Numbered from the stretch's first letter, positions 38,902 through 48,674 are shown. The stretch: 64,000 bases of DNA from Aureimonas phyllosphaerae (GCF_900113065.1 NZ_FOOA01000002.1:1-64000); one strand, 5' to 3'. Numbers and translations are program-made. Notes: generated by a model not told the origin, from the sequence alone.

Positions 38902-38952
38902 CGACCGGCATCCGTCAACGAGGCTTTAACCTTAACGGTTTCTAATTCCTCC

Positions 38953-40194
38953 ATGCGGCCGAACGTCCGGCGCGCGTGGAGCGAGTGCATGAGTTCGCAG
39001 CTTCGCGGTTCCGTCTTCGGCAACCGGATCAAGTCCCATACGATCGTCATCGCGCGCGGCGAGCGCGTGCGTCACTGGACCGTACCGTCCTGGCTTCTGG
39101 GAACCGCCGTCGCAGGCTCCTTGATCTGCGTCGTGGGCGGCATCGGAGCGATCGCGCTGTCCTTCACTGGCGACAGCGTGGTCCGAATGATGATGGATCG
39201 CGAGGTCCGGGCGACGACCGTCTACGAGAAGCGGATCAGCGGGTTGCGGCAGGAACTCGACAAGCTCACGACCCTTCAGCACATCGACCGCGACCAGATT
39301 TCGAAGGAGTTGCAGGCGCTGCTGTCGCAGCAGGCGCAACTGGTCGGCCGCTTTCAGAAGCTTGAGCCCCTTCTGGATCAGGCGGCGGACGCCGGCCTCA
39401 TCGACACCGCGACGACGGGTTCGACGACTGCGGACGGCGGCAGGGACTGGGACGTCATGGGCAGCATCGGAAAGGCCCTGTCGCCGTTCAAGGCGGCCCG
39501 GCCCGATTCGGTCGAGCATATCCGTGATGTCGTGCTTCCGTCGATCCGCGAGAGCGTCGGGCTCGTCGAGGGGCAACAGGCGGCCGGGGTCGCCAAGCTT
39601 TCGCAGGAGGCGTCCGAGAAGGTCGACCGCATGACCGATCTTCTCGGGCCGCTGGGTGTCGACCAAGGCGAAGGCGGCATCTTCGTGCCGCCGCCAGCCG
39701 ATGCCGGCTTCGATGCCCAGCTTCGCCAGTTGGAGGACATGCTGTCCCGGATGGACGACCTGCGCGGCGAAGCCGAGCGCCTGCCGATCGCCGACCCGAA
39801 ACCGGCCGGCACGGTGCGCACCTCGACGTTCGGCATCCGGTCCGATCCGTTCCTTGGTCGCGAGGCGATGCACACGGGCGTGGATTTCGCCGGGGCGATG
39901 GGGACACCGGTGCGCGCGACCGGCCAGGGCCGGGTCGTGTCCGCCGGAGATCAGGGCGGCTACGGCTTGGCGGTCGAGATCGACCATGGCAACGGTGTCT
40001 CCAGCCGCTTCGCCCATCTGTCCCGTATCGATGTCTCGGTCGGTCAGGCAGTCACGGCCGGATCGCGCCTCGGGCTGATCGGAACCACGGGCCGCAGCAC
40101 TGGCCCTCATCTGCACTACGAGGTGCGGGTGAACGGCGAGCCCGTCAATCCGCAGCGGTATATTGACGCCGGACACAAGTGGGCGAAGCTCTGA
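38953..40194 (+). CDS. M23-family (LytM) metallopeptidase, membrane-anchored
   Basis: A 413-residue envelope protein. A membrane helix lies at about residues 45-68 (LLGTAVAGSLICVVGGIGAIAL), then a coiled-coil-like stretch (about 85-135), and a C-terminal LytM domain with HTGVDFAG and HLHYEV zinc ligands. FAHLS lies between them. The intact His set means it may cleave peptidoglycan rather than act only as an activator. ATG 38953 opens the frame, with ATG 38989 as an alternative. The upstream TTAACCTTAACGG contains CtrA-like half sites but no proper pair. Confidence 0.92.
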   Translation: MRPNVRRAWSECMSSQLRGSVFGNRIKSHTIVIARGERVRHWTVPSWLLGTAVAGSLICVVGGIGAIALSFTGDSVVRMMMDREVRATTVYEKRISGLRQELDKLTTLQHIDRDQISKELQALLSQQAQLVGRFQKLEPLLDQAADAGLIDTATTGSTTADGGRDWDVMGSIGKALSPFKAARPDSVEHIRDVVLPSIRESVGLVEGQQAAGVAKLSQEASEKVDRMTDLLGPLGVDQGEGGIFVPPPADAGFDAQLRQLEDMLSRMDDLRGEAERLPIADPKPAGTVRTSTFGIRSDPFLGREAMHTGVDFAGAMGTPVRATGQGRVVSAGDQGGYGLAVEIDHGNGVSSRFAHLSRIDVSVGQAVTAGSRLGLIGTTGRSTGPHLHYEVRVNGEPVNPQRYIDAGHKWAKL

Positions 40195-40200
40195 CGAGAA

Positions 40201-40224
40201 AGGCCGCCCGTTTCGGGGCGGCCT
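40201..40224. terminator. Bidirectional hairpin terminator, M23 peptidase / prfB
   Basis: AGGCCGCCC (40201-40209), loop GTTTCG, GGGCGGCCT (40216-40224): a perfect 9-pair stem between the convergent stops at 40194 and 40246. On the minus strand it is followed by TTTCTC, which favours termination of prfB. On the plus strand no T-run follows. Confidence 0.65.
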
Positions 40225-40245
40225 CGTCGGGTTCGTCCGGTTGTC

Positions 40246-41374
40246 TTAGTCGACGTCGCTGACGTCGGCGTCGCCTCCGAAGACGCGCTGCGCCAGTGCC
40301 GCCTCGATGAACGGATCGATCTTGCCGTCCAACACGTCGTCCGGCGCCGTGCTTTCCATGCCCGTGCGAAGGTCCTTGACCATCTGGTAGGGCTGAAGAA
40401 CGTAGGAGCGGATCTGGTGACCCCAGCCGATGTCGGTCTTCGACGCGGCCTCGGCGTTGGCCTTCTCCTCGCGGCGCTTCAGCTCTTCCTCGTAGAGCCG
40501 CGCGCGCAGCATGTTCCAGGCGGTCGCCCGGTTCTTATGCTGCGAGCGTTCCGCCTGACACTGCACCACGATGCCTGTCGCAAGGTGCGTGATGCGTACG
40601 GCCGAATCCGTCGTGTTAACGTGCTGCCCGCCCGCGCCCGACGCGCGATAGGTGTCGATGCGCACATCGCTTTCGCTGACGTCCACCTCAATCGAATCGT
40701 CGACGACCGGGTAAACCCAGACGGACGCGAATGAGGTATGGCGGCGCGCCTGACTGTCGTAGGGCGAGATGCGGACGAGGCGGTGGACGCCGGACTCCAC
40801 CTTCATTTTGCCGTAGGCGTTGTGGCCTTTCAGCAGGATGGTGGCGGACTTGATGCCGGCCTCTTCGCCGGAGTTGTTCTCCAGCATCTCGACCTTCATC
40901 TTCGCCCGTTCGCCCCAGCGCATGTACATGCGCAGAAGCATCGAGGCCCAATCCTGGCTCTCCGTTCCCCCGGCACCCGAGTGGATTTCCACATAGGTGT
41001 CGTTGGCGTCGGCCTCGCCCGACAGCAGCGTTTCGATCTGCCGTTCCGCGACGTCCTTCTCGAGTGCGCGGATCGCGTTCTCGGCTTCCGTCACGACCTC
41101 GGCATCACCTTCCTCCTCGCCCATGGCGATGAGTTCGATGTTGTCCTGAAGGCCCTGCTCCAGCGCGCGGATGCCGGTGATGGCAGTTTCCAGGCGCTGA
41201 CGCTCCTTCATCAAGCGCTGCGCCTCGGCGGGATCGTTCCAGAGGGACGGATCCTCGGCGGCCGCGTTCAGGCGATCGAGTTCTCGGACCGATTGATCCC
41301 AGTCAAAGATGCCTCCTCAGCAGGCTTACGGCCTGCTTGATGTCGGAGACAATGGATTCAATTTCGGCACGCAT
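40246..41374 (-). CDS. prfB: Peptide chain release factor 2 (programmed +1 frameshift)
   Basis: Terminates translation at UGA and UAA. The gene is in two frames. ATG 41374 opens 23 codons that end CTT TGA C at 41308-41302. A +1 shift at CTT resumes at GAC and runs to 40246, giving 375 residues. The AGGAGG that stimulates the shift lies at 41317-41312. The second frame has the catalytic GGQ in ASGAGGQHVN and the stop-codon recognition tripeptide as SPY (E. coli SPF) in ISPYDSQARRHTSF. Reading only the second frame would lose about 50 N-terminal residues. Confidence 0.97.
41302..41317 (-). other. Programmed +1 frameshift site of prfB
   Basis: On the minus strand AGGAGG, CAT, then CTTTGAC: an internal Shine-Dalgarno three bases before the slippery CTT and the in-frame TGA, followed by C. 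This is the classical autoregulatory prfB arrangement. When RF2 is scarce, slow decoding of TGA allows the shift that makes RF2. Confidence 0.95.
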
Positions 41375-41446
41375 GCCGGCATTCCTCTCGAAAACGGATC
41401 GGTGAATGGCGCGGACCATAGGGACGGGGCGCATGGGTGTAAAGCG

Positions 41447-41481
41447 GATCGGCCCCGCGCGGAGAGCCGCCGGGGCCGATC
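41447..41481. terminator. Long hairpin after the penicillin-binding protein gene
   Basis: GATCGGCCCCG (41447-41457) pairs with CGGGGCCGATC (41471-41481). The loop region itself pairs as GCGG-AGAG-CCGC, so the stem has about 15 pairs with one bulge. It lies 26 bases past the gene's stop, in the minus-strand gap before prfB. Only a short TTT follows on the minus strand, so termination may be partial. Confidence 0.6.
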
Positions 41482-41506
41482 GGAAGAGTTGCGTCGGAAG
41501 CCGAAC

Positions 41507-43942
41507 CTAAAACAGGCCGCCCGCTCCGCTAGCGATCGCCTGTGCGGCTTCCGGCGAGATCGACTGCTGCGCTGGGGCGCTGGCATAGGTGCCGCCGATC
41601 ACCTCGTACTGGTCAGACGGACCCGTCCCCGGCTTGAATGCCTCGATGATCGAGCCGTCGGCACCCGGTGCAGCCGCCATGCCCGTGGCACGATTGACGG
41701 CGACCTGCGTCATGCCGTCGGGAATGCGGAAGTCGACCACCGGCTTTCCGGCGAGCGCCTGCTTCATGAACTCGTTGAACACCGGGGCCGCGAATCCGCC
41801 ACCGGTCTGGCCATGGCCAAGCGGCTGAGGGTTGTCGTAGCCAAGGTAGACACCGGTCACGAGGTTCGGCGTGAAGCCGACGAACCACGCGTCCTTCTCG
41901 TCGTTGGTCGTCCCGGTCTTGCCGGCCACCGGCACGCCAAGTTCCTTGACGATCGTCGCGGTGCCGCGCTGGACCACGCCCTCCATCATCGAGGTAATCT
42001 GATAGGCAGTCATCGGATCGAGGACCTGCTGGCGTTCATCCACGAGTTCCGGCTCCGCCTGACCATCCCACGAGGCGGCGTTGCAGCCGTCGCACTTGCG
42101 GTTGTCGTGGCGATAGACCGTCCGACCGTAGCGGTCCTGCACGCGGTCGATCACCGAAGGCTCGATCGAGCGTCCGCCATTGGCCATCACGGAATAGGCC
42201 GTCACCATCCGCATCACCGTCGTCTCGCCCGACCCGAGCGCCATCGGCAGATAGGGTGCCATCTTGTCGTAGACGCCGAAGCGCTCGGCATATTCCGCCA
42301 CGAGCTTCATGCCCATGTCGTCGGCCAGTCGCACCGTCATCAGGTTGCGGCTCTTCTCGATTCCGAGGCGAAGCGTCGAGGGTCCTGCGACCTCGCCCCC
42401 GTAGTTCTTCGGCTCCCAGAAGCCGCCACGGCCATCCGGGATCGAGACTGGGGCGTCCAGAATGACGGAGGCCGGGGTGTAGCCGTTGTCGAGCGCTGCC
42501 GCGTAGACGATCGGCTTGAAGGAGGAGCCCGGCTGGCGCATCGCCTGCGTGGCGCGGTTGAATTCCGACTGCGCGTAGGAGAAGCCGCCGACCATCGCGA
42601 GCACGCGGCCGGTATGCGGGTCCATGGCGACCAGCGCGCCCTGCACCTTCGGCGGCTGGCGCAGGACGTAGCCGTCGCCCTTCTTCTCGACATAAACGAC
42701 GTCGCCGCGGGCGAGGACGTCGTCGACCGAGCGCGCCGTGCTGCGCTTGCCCTCGCGGTCCTGGCGCATGGCCCACTTCATGTCGGCGGCGCTCAGTGTC
42801 GCGATTTCGCGTTCCGAGCCGCGGCGGCCGGAGACATCGCGCGCCGGCTGGAGTCCGACGCTGGCCGAATTGGAGTCGGACGAGAGCACCACCGCCAGAC
42901 GCCATTCCGGAACGTCTGCGTACGGCTCGATCTTGTTAAGCGCCGGTCCCCAGTCACCGCCGAGTTCCACCGTTTCGATCGGACCGCGATAGCCACGGGT
43001 CTGGTCGTACTGGACGAGTGCATGCTGCAGCGAGGTTCGTGCCTCGACCTGCATCTGCGGATCGAGCGTCGAGCGAACGGAGAGACCGCCCTCGTAGAGC
43101 GCCTTCACCCCGTAACGGGAGATCACCTGACGGCGGACCTCCTCGGTGAAATACTCGGCGGAGGCTAGGTAGGTGCCGCTCGGTCGCGGGTTGACGCCCA
43201 GTGGTTCGGCGATGGCCGCCAGTGCCTCGTCCTGCGTGATCGCGCCGTTCTCGGCCATGCGCTGGATCACCCAGTTGCGGCGGCCGATGGCCTCTTCGGG
43301 GTCGCGGAACGGATTGTAGTTCTCCGGCGCCTTGGGCAGCGCGGCGAGATAGGCCGCTTCCTGAATCTCCAGCTCGTTCACCGACTTGTCGAAATAGGCA
43401 AGCGAGGCCGCGGCGACGCCATAAGAGCCCATGCCGAGATAGATCTCGTTCAGATAGAGTTCGAGGATCCGGTCCTTGGAATAGGCCTGCTCGATGCGGA
43501 GCGAGAGAATCGCCTCCTTCACCTTGCGCTCCATCGAGCGCTCGTTGGTGAGGAGGAAGTTCTTGGCGACCTGCTGGGTAATCGTCGAGCCGCCCTGCAT
43601 CGGGCCGCCGCGAACGTAGAGCAGCGCAGCGCGACCGATGCCTTCGAGGTCGACGCCCGGATGGTTGTAGAAGTTCTTGTCCTCGGCCGAGAGGAACGCA
43701 TCCTTTAGCCGCTGGGGAATGGTCTGGATCGGCAGGTAGAGACGCCGCTCCTTGGCATATTCGGCCATCAGCGAGCCGTCGGCGGCATGGAGACGGGTCG
43801 TCACCGGCGGCTCGTACTTCTCGAGCACCTGATAGTCCGGCAGATCCTGGCTCATGTCAGCCACATACCAGGCGACGCCGCCCGCCACGATCAGCGCAAA
43901 GACGGTGCCGATGCCGAACAGGTAGCCGAGAAGTCTGATCAT
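41507..43942 (-). CDS. mrcA: Penicillin-binding protein 1A
   Basis: Bifunctional peptidoglycan synthase: glycan polymerisation and peptide cross-linking in the periplasm. The 811-residue product has a membrane helix near residues 5-27 and a glycosyltransferase domain with EDKNFYNHPGVD, GGSTITQQ and RKVKEAILS. The transpeptidase has the active-site Ser in GSSFKP and the KTGT motif (GKTGTTNDE). CDGCN near the C-terminal half is a small Cys pair. ATG 43942 follows GGAGACACG. It is transcribed after the amidase gene and before prfB. Confidence 0.97.
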   Translation of the reverse strand: MIRLLGYLFGIGTVFALIVAGGVAWYVADMSQDLPDYQVLEKYEPPVTTRLHAADGSLMAEYAKERRLYLPIQTIPQRLKDAFLSAEDKNFYNHPGVDLEGIGRAALLYVRGGPMQGGSTITQQVAKNFLLTNERSMERKVKEAILSLRIEQAYSKDRILELYLNEIYLGMGSYGVAAASLAYFDKSVNELEIQEAAYLAALPKAPENYNPFRDPEEAIGRRNWVIQRMAENGAITQDEALAAIAEPLGVNPRPSGTYLASAEYFTEEVRRQVISRYGVKALYEGGLSVRSTLDPQMQVEARTSLQHALVQYDQTRGYRGPIETVELGGDWGPALNKIEPYADVPEWRLAVVLSSDSNSASVGLQPARDVSGRRGSEREIATLSAADMKWAMRQDREGKRSTARSVDDVLARGDVVYVEKKGDGYVLRQPPKVQGALVAMDPHTGRVLAMVGGFSYAQSEFNRATQAMRQPGSSFKPIVYAAALDNGYTPASVILDAPVSIPDGRGGFWEPKNYGGEVAGPSTLRLGIEKSRNLMTVRLADDMGMKLVAEYAERFGVYDKMAPYLPMALGSGETTVMRMVTAYSVMANGGRSIEPSVIDRVQDRYGRTVYRHDNRKCDGCNAASWDGQAEPELVDERQQVLDPMTAYQITSMMEGVVQRGTATIVKELGVPVAGKTGTTNDEKDAWFVGFTPNLVTGVYLGYDNPQPLGHGQTGGGFAAPVFNEFMKQALAGKPVVDFRIPDGMTQVAVNRATGMAAAPGADGSIIEAFKPGTGPSDQYEVIGGTYASAPAQQSISPEAAQAIASGAGGLF

Positions 43943-44128
43943 CGTGTCTCCATGGGCTACCGCTTTCGCGACCCGACGAGAGCCGCGCGGCATGGCCGGC
44001 CGGGCATAGCGGGACGGGCCCGCATCTCGGAAAGTCCTAACGCATCGTTCATGCGTGGAGAATGCGGCGGGCGAATGATGCCGGCGCGTTGCCCCGTCGA
44101 ATGTTGCATAAGCGCAACGACCGCTTTG

Positions 44129-45298
44129 TCAACGAGCGCTGGTCAGCGGTGGGCGCTTCGCGAACTCCGCGATCGAGCGGGCCAGGATCGCGGCGAGCCT
44201 GGTCTGCCACTCCTTAGACTGAAGCGCCTGTTCGTCTTCGGGGTTCGAGAGATACCCCATCTCCAAAAGGATCGAGGGAACATCCGGCGCGCGAAGCACG
44301 CGAAAGCCCGCGGAACGGCGTGGATTGTTGATGAGGCGGATTTCGCCTTTGCCGAGATCCGCGACCAACTGGATGGCGAAATGCTCGGACAGCGCTTCCG
44401 TCTCGCGACGTACGAGATCGACGAGGATGTCGTGGATCTCCGGCGCATCCTGGTCCCACTCCGGCCCCGCGAAGCGGTCGGCCGAATTTTCGGTATCGGC
44501 CAGTTCGCGCGAGAGGCTGTCGGACGCCTTCTCGGACAGCGTGTACACGGTCGCGCCCCGCAGATCCTTGTAGCGGATCGAATCGGCGTGCAGCGAGACC
44601 ATCAGATTGGCGCCCGCGCGCCGAGCGATGGCCGCTCGCTCGTTGAGGGGGATGAAGGTGTCGTCGTCGCGCGTCATCACGACCTCGACGCCCGGCAGCT
44701 TTTCCAAGGCGGATCGCAGCGCGAGGCCGAAGGAGAGGTTCACCGCCTTCTCCTCCGTCCTCTTCTCCCCGGTCGCGCCCTTGTCGATGCCTCCATGTCC
44801 GGGATCGAGAACCACCACGAACGGGCGTTCCTCCGCCGGTCCGTTGCCGGCTGAAGCGGTCGGCTTCGTTACCGCGGGAAGCATGAAGGCGGTTTCGTCG
44901 GCCGGCGTCAGCCGCAGCGAGATGCGCGAGCCGTTCGCGGTCTGCGTGACCGTCAGTTCCGGCTTGGCGGGCTTGGCAAGCGTCACGATCAGACGATACC
45001 GGTCGCTTCCGACGAGACCGTGCCGGATGTCGGTCACCAGCGCCGTCGCACCGAGCTTGGGAGGCTTGGCTGCCGCGAGGGTTTCATCGAGATCCAGAGC
45101 GACGCGATAGGGATTTCGCAGAAGAATGAGCTTCGGCTCGGCCTTGCCGTCGACGTCGACGGTCAGAGCGAAGCCTTCCGCCGTCGCAGTTTCATCGATC
45201 CCGGTGACGATCGAGGGACGATCGCCGGCATGGCTTGGCGATACCGCGAGCGCTGCAGCGAAAAAGGCGAGTGTCAGTAAGGCAAGAAGCGTTCTCAT
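44129..45298 (-). CDS. amiC: N-acetylmuramoyl-L-alanine amidase with AMIN domain
   Basis: Periplasmic zinc amidase that cuts the peptide from the glycan strand, mainly at division. The 389-residue product has a signal peptide (1-24, ending PSHA), an AMIN-like targeting domain (about 35-125, GLVGSDRYRLIVTL), and an Amidase_3 domain with LDPGHGGIDKGATG, SLHADS and the catalytic Glu in LEMGYLSNPED. ATG 45298 is preferred because the signal peptide starts there. A penicillin-binding protein follows, so the pair joins cutting and synthesis. Confidence 0.95.
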   Translation of the reverse strand: MRTLLALLTLAFFAAALAVSPSHAGDRPSIVTGIDETATAEGFALTVDVDGKAEPKLILLRNPYRVALDLDETLAAAKPPKLGATALVTDIRHGLVGSDRYRLIVTLAKPAKPELTVTQTANGSRISLRLTPADETAFMLPAVTKPTASAGNGPAEERPFVVVLDPGHGGIDKGATGEKRTEEKAVNLSFGLALRSALEKLPGVEVVMTRDDDTFIPLNERAAIARRAGANLMVSLHADSIRYKDLRGATVYTLSEKASDSLSRELADTENSADRFAGPEWDQDAPEIHDILVDLVRRETEALSEHFAIQLVADLGKGEIRLINNPRRSAGFRVLRAPDVPSILLEMGYLSNPEDEQALQSKEWQTRLAAILARSIAEFAKRPPLTSAR

Positions 45299-45852
45299 CA
45301 CGGTTGTCGGCCGCCAACTTCTATGGGCATGCGGGTCGTCGGAGCGAGCAGGATCGCGGCAGTTCTCTAAGCTGCCGCTTTGACAGGCTGTCCCCTTGTT
45401 TGCCGGACTATAGCGCCTTACAAGCATAAATGAGGCTCCTGTGTCATCAGAACGGGTGCGTCGTCGAATTCGTCGGCTCCAACGGGCCGAAAGCATCGGC
45501 CGGCGCACGATTCCGTCCGACGCCGGAAACTCGCACAGATTTACGCCGGTCGGGTCTTACACGCTCACCGGTCTCTCCGCGGGCGAAGACAGGATCCAGT
45601 TTCCGCCGAGCTCGCGTCCTCGTCGGCTGCGCAAGTAGCCATCCATTGTTGCAGGTCGTTCACGCGTGTTTCCGGCATACCAGTTCCCTTCGATGCCTGC
45701 GCTCCGCCCGTTCGGGCCGGACGCTCGTGCGTCGGGGAGGCTCGGCCCGGCATGCCCCGAGCGCGCCATTGCGGACCCCCTCACGCCTGGCCCATGGCCG
45801 ACCCTCGAGGTCGCGCATTCCGGGCTGCCGCGGGTCCCGGAGTTGAGATTTC
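45299..45852 (+). other. Long structured leader region of rne
   Basis: 554 bases between the divergent amidase and rne genes with no supported gene. It contains several stems: GGCCGA/TCGGCC (45485-45501), a compound hairpin GGGCCG-GACGC-TCGT-GCGTC with closing CGGCCC (45714-45748), and CCGGG/CCCGG (45820-45840), which overlaps the region before the rne start. The E. coli rne leader is also long and structured and lets RNase E cut its own message. I infer a similar device. A TATAGC at 45409 is a possible -10 without a good -35. Confidence 0.45.
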
Positions 45853-48630
45853 ATGGCAGACAAGATGCTGATCGATGCCGCCCACCCGGAGGAAACCCGG
45901 GTCGTCGTCGTCAAGGGTAACCGGGTCGAAGAGTTCGATTTCGAGTCCGAGCATAAGAAGCAGATCAAGGGAAACATCTATCTGGCCAAGGTGACGCGCG
46001 TTGAGCCGTCGCTGCAGGCCGCGTTCGTGGAGTACGGCGGCAACCGTCACGGCTTCCTCGCCTTCAACGAGATCCATCCCGACTACTACCAGATCCCCCA
46101 TGCCGACCGTCAGGCGCTGATCGAGCACGACCTCGCGCAGGCCGAGGAGGACGAGGAAGCCGAGGAACGCAAGCCGGCCAAGGCTGGCCGCTCGCGTAGC
46201 CGTCGTCCGCGCGGCGGGGAGGCCAAGGCCGCCGAGGCCAGCGACGACAGCGTTTCGGAGGTCGTCGAGAGCGAAGCGTCCGAGGATGCCGCGCCTGCCG
46301 CCTCCGAGAATGGCGAAACGGTCGAGGTCGAAGCCGGCGACGCGCCGGTCGCCGAGGTCGTCGAAGCCGCCACGGGCGACGATGCCGCAGAGGCCGTCGA
46401 AGCGAAGGCGGATGGCGACGAGGACGGGAAGCCGCGCCGGGGTCGCCGTTCGCGTCGGTCGCGAGAGACCGAGGAAGAACCTGTCGCCGATGAAGCTGAC
46501 GAAGTCGACGACCTCGGCAGCGAAGATGCGATGGAGGAGGTGCCGGTCCGCAGCAACCGCGCCCCCCGCAAGCAGTACAAGATCCAGGAAGTCATCAAGC
46601 GGCGGCAGATCCTGCTGGTGCAGGTCGTCAAGGAGGAGCGCGGCAACAAGGGTGCTGCGCTCACCACCTACCTGTCGCTGGCCGGCCGCTACTCGGTCCT
46701 GATGCCGAACACGGCCCGTGGCGGCGGCATCTCGCGCAAGATCACCAACGCGGCCGACCGCAAGCGCCTCAAAGAGGTCGCGCGCGACCTCGAGGTGCCG
46801 AAAGGCATGGGCATCATCCTGCGCACGGCCGGTGCCAACCGTACCAAGGCCGAGGTCAAGCGCGACTACGAATACCTGATGCGCCTGTGGGAGACGGTGC
46901 GTACGCTGACGCTTCAGTCGACCGCCCCTGCCCTCGTCTACGAGGAAGGCAGCCTCATCAAGCGGTCGATCCGCGACCTCTACAACAAGGATATCGACCA
47001 GATCCTCGTGGCCGGCGAGAGCGGCTACCGCGAGGCGAAGGACTTCATGCGCATGCTGATGCCAAGTCAGGCAAAGGTGGTGCAGCCCTATCGCGACCCG
47101 AGCCCGATCTTTGCCCGACAGGGCATCGAGGCGCAGCTCGACAAGATGATGCAGCCGCATGTGACGCTGAAGTCCGGTGGCTACATCATCATCAACCAGA
47201 CCGAGGCGCTCGTCGCGATCGACGTGAACTCCGGCCGCTCGACCCGTGAGCATTCCGTCGAGGACACCGCCTATCAGACGAATCTCGAGGCGGCCGAGGA
47301 GGTCGCTCGTCAGCTTCGCCTGCGCGATCTCGCCGGCCTCATCGTCGTCGACTTCATCGACATGGAGGAGAAGCGCAACAACCGGAACGTCGAGAAGCGT
47401 CTGAAGGACTCGCTTAAGGACGACCGGGCGCGCATCCAGGTCGGACGCATCTCGCATTTCGGCCTGCTCGAGATGAGCCGCCAGCGCATCCGCGCCAGCG
47501 TCCTCGAATCGACGACGCAGACCTGCCCGATCTGCAGCGGCAACGGTTTCATCCGGTCCTCGTCCTCGCTGGCGCTTCAGGTGCTGCGCTCGATCGAGGA
47601 GCATCTCCAGAAGCACGGTACGCATGACCTCGTGGTCAAGGTGCCGACCGCGACCGCGCTCTATGTCCTCAACGAGAAGCGCTCGACGCTCGACGAGCTT
47701 GAGCGGCATTACGGGCTGCGCATCCTCTTGGAGGCGGTGGAAGGCTTCGGCCACCAGCATGTCACGATCGAGCACGGCGCCGAGGCGACCCGCCGCGTGA
47801 AGCCCGAGGCGATCACCACCCTGCCGGCCGTCTCGCCCGAGACCATCGAGATCGAGGATGTCGTGATCGAAGCCGAGCCGGACGCCGTTGAAAGCGCGCG
47901 GCCGACGGAAGCCCGGGAGCGTGGATCGGACGGCGAGGAGTCGCGCGACGGATCGCGCCGTCGTCGGCGTCGCCGTCGTGGCGGTCGCCGCGGCGACGAG
48001 ACCGGGCACGGCGAGCATGCCGAAGTGTCGTCGGACGACGATGCAGCCGGCGAAGCCATCGCCGCGTCCGCCGACGTGGACGGCGAAACGGTGTCCGACG
48101 ACGCCGGCGAGGGTGACGGCAACGGCGGTGACCGCAAGCGTCGTCGTCGCGGTCGTCGCGGCGGTCGGCGGAACCGCGACGAGGAGACCCGCGCGGACGG
48201 CTCGGCTGAGGCTGAAGCCGAAGAAGCCTCGGACGCAATCGCTGAAGACGTCGCACCGGAGCTTCCCGCGCTGGCGGCTGCCGAGGTCGACGCTTCGTTC
48301 GAGCCCGAGATGACCGATGCCGTCGAGGCGCTCGAAGCCGATCCGTCCGAGGTCGGCGAGGGCGAAGTCGGCGCGGACATCGCCGCGCCGGACGAGAACG
48401 AGGTCATGGCGGCGACCGCTGAGGCGAGCGCGGCCGTCGATGGCAACCCGCCGCTCGACGAGGTTTTCCCGGCGGAAGGCGGCGATGCGACGGCGGACAA
48501 CACTCCAGCCGAAGAAGCTCCCGTACGCCGCGGCCTGCGCCTCATCGCCAATGGCGAGGAAGCCAGCGAGGACGCGGCCGATGAGAAGCCGAAGCGTCGC
48601 GGCTGGTGGTCGCGAAAGAGCGCCGAGTAG
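45853..48630 (+). CDS. rne: Ribonuclease E
   Basis: Endoribonuclease that initiates mRNA decay and processes rRNA and tRNA. The 925-residue product starts MADKMLIDAAHPEETRVVVV, with an S1 domain interrupted by an acidic low-complexity insert of about 140 residues (about 90-230, rich in Glu, Ala and Asp with Arg clusters). The catalytic region follows, with GAALTTYLSLAGR and VAIDVNSGRST, and the Zn-link CPICSGNG. The C-terminal third is disordered, alternating Arg-rich and acidic blocks, the usual scaffold for degradosome partners. An intrinsic terminator follows. Confidence 0.97.
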   Translation: MADKMLIDAAHPEETRVVVVKGNRVEEFDFESEHKKQIKGNIYLAKVTRVEPSLQAAFVEYGGNRHGFLAFNEIHPDYYQIPHADRQALIEHDLAQAEEDEEAEERKPAKAGRSRSRRPRGGEAKAAEASDDSVSEVVESEASEDAAPAASENGETVEVEAGDAPVAEVVEAATGDDAAEAVEAKADGDEDGKPRRGRRSRRSRETEEEPVADEADEVDDLGSEDAMEEVPVRSNRAPRKQYKIQEVIKRRQILLVQVVKEERGNKGAALTTYLSLAGRYSVLMPNTARGGGISRKITNAADRKRLKEVARDLEVPKGMGIILRTAGANRTKAEVKRDYEYLMRLWETVRTLTLQSTAPALVYEEGSLIKRSIRDLYNKDIDQILVAGESGYREAKDFMRMLMPSQAKVVQPYRDPSPIFARQGIEAQLDKMMQPHVTLKSGGYIIINQTEALVAIDVNSGRSTREHSVEDTAYQTNLEAAEEVARQLRLRDLAGLIVVDFIDMEEKRNNRNVEKRLKDSLKDDRARIQVGRISHFGLLEMSRQRIRASVLESTTQTCPICSGNGFIRSSSSLALQVLRSIEEHLQKHGTHDLVVKVPTATALYVLNEKRSTLDELERHYGLRILLEAVEGFGHQHVTIEHGAEATRRVKPEAITTLPAVSPETIEIEDVVIEAEPDAVESARPTEARERGSDGEESRDGSRRRRRRRRGGRRGDETGHGEHAEVSSDDDAAGEAIAASADVDGETVSDDAGEGDGNGGDRKRRRRGRRGGRRNRDEETRADGSAEAEAEEASDAIAEDVAPELPALAAAEVDASFEPEMTDAVEALEADPSEVGEGEVGADIAAPDENEVMAATAEASAAVDGNPPLDEVFPAEGGDATADNTPAEEAPVRRGLRLIANGEEASEDAADEKPKRRGWWSRKSAE

Positions 48631-48636
48631 GAAAAC

Positions 48637-48664
48637 AAGGGAGCGGCCGAACGGCCGCTCCTTT
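48637..48664. terminator. Intrinsic terminator after rne
   Basis: GGAGCGGCC (48640-48648), loop GAAC, GGCCGCTCC (48653-48661), extended by A-T and G-T pairs and followed by TTTCGTT on the plus strand. On the minus strand CCTTGTTTTC follows, so it may also end the convergent aminotransferase transcript. Confidence 0.8.
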
Positions 48665-48674
48665 CGTTCGAGAA

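Noticed and set aside
38926-38947. TTAACCTTAACGGTTTCTAATT upstream of the M23 peptidase as a CtrA site
   Set aside because: Single TTAA halves are present but no pair has seven-base spacing; TTAA-N7-TAAT is too degenerate.
45380-45414. TTGACA and TATAGC upstream of rne as a promoter
   Set aside because: The spacer is 23 bases, too long for a sigma-70 promoter. TATAGC alone is not enough.
45430-45846. 138-codon frame in the rne leader
   Set aside because: Arg/Ser-rich, no ribosome binding site and no family. The region is better explained as an untranslated leader.
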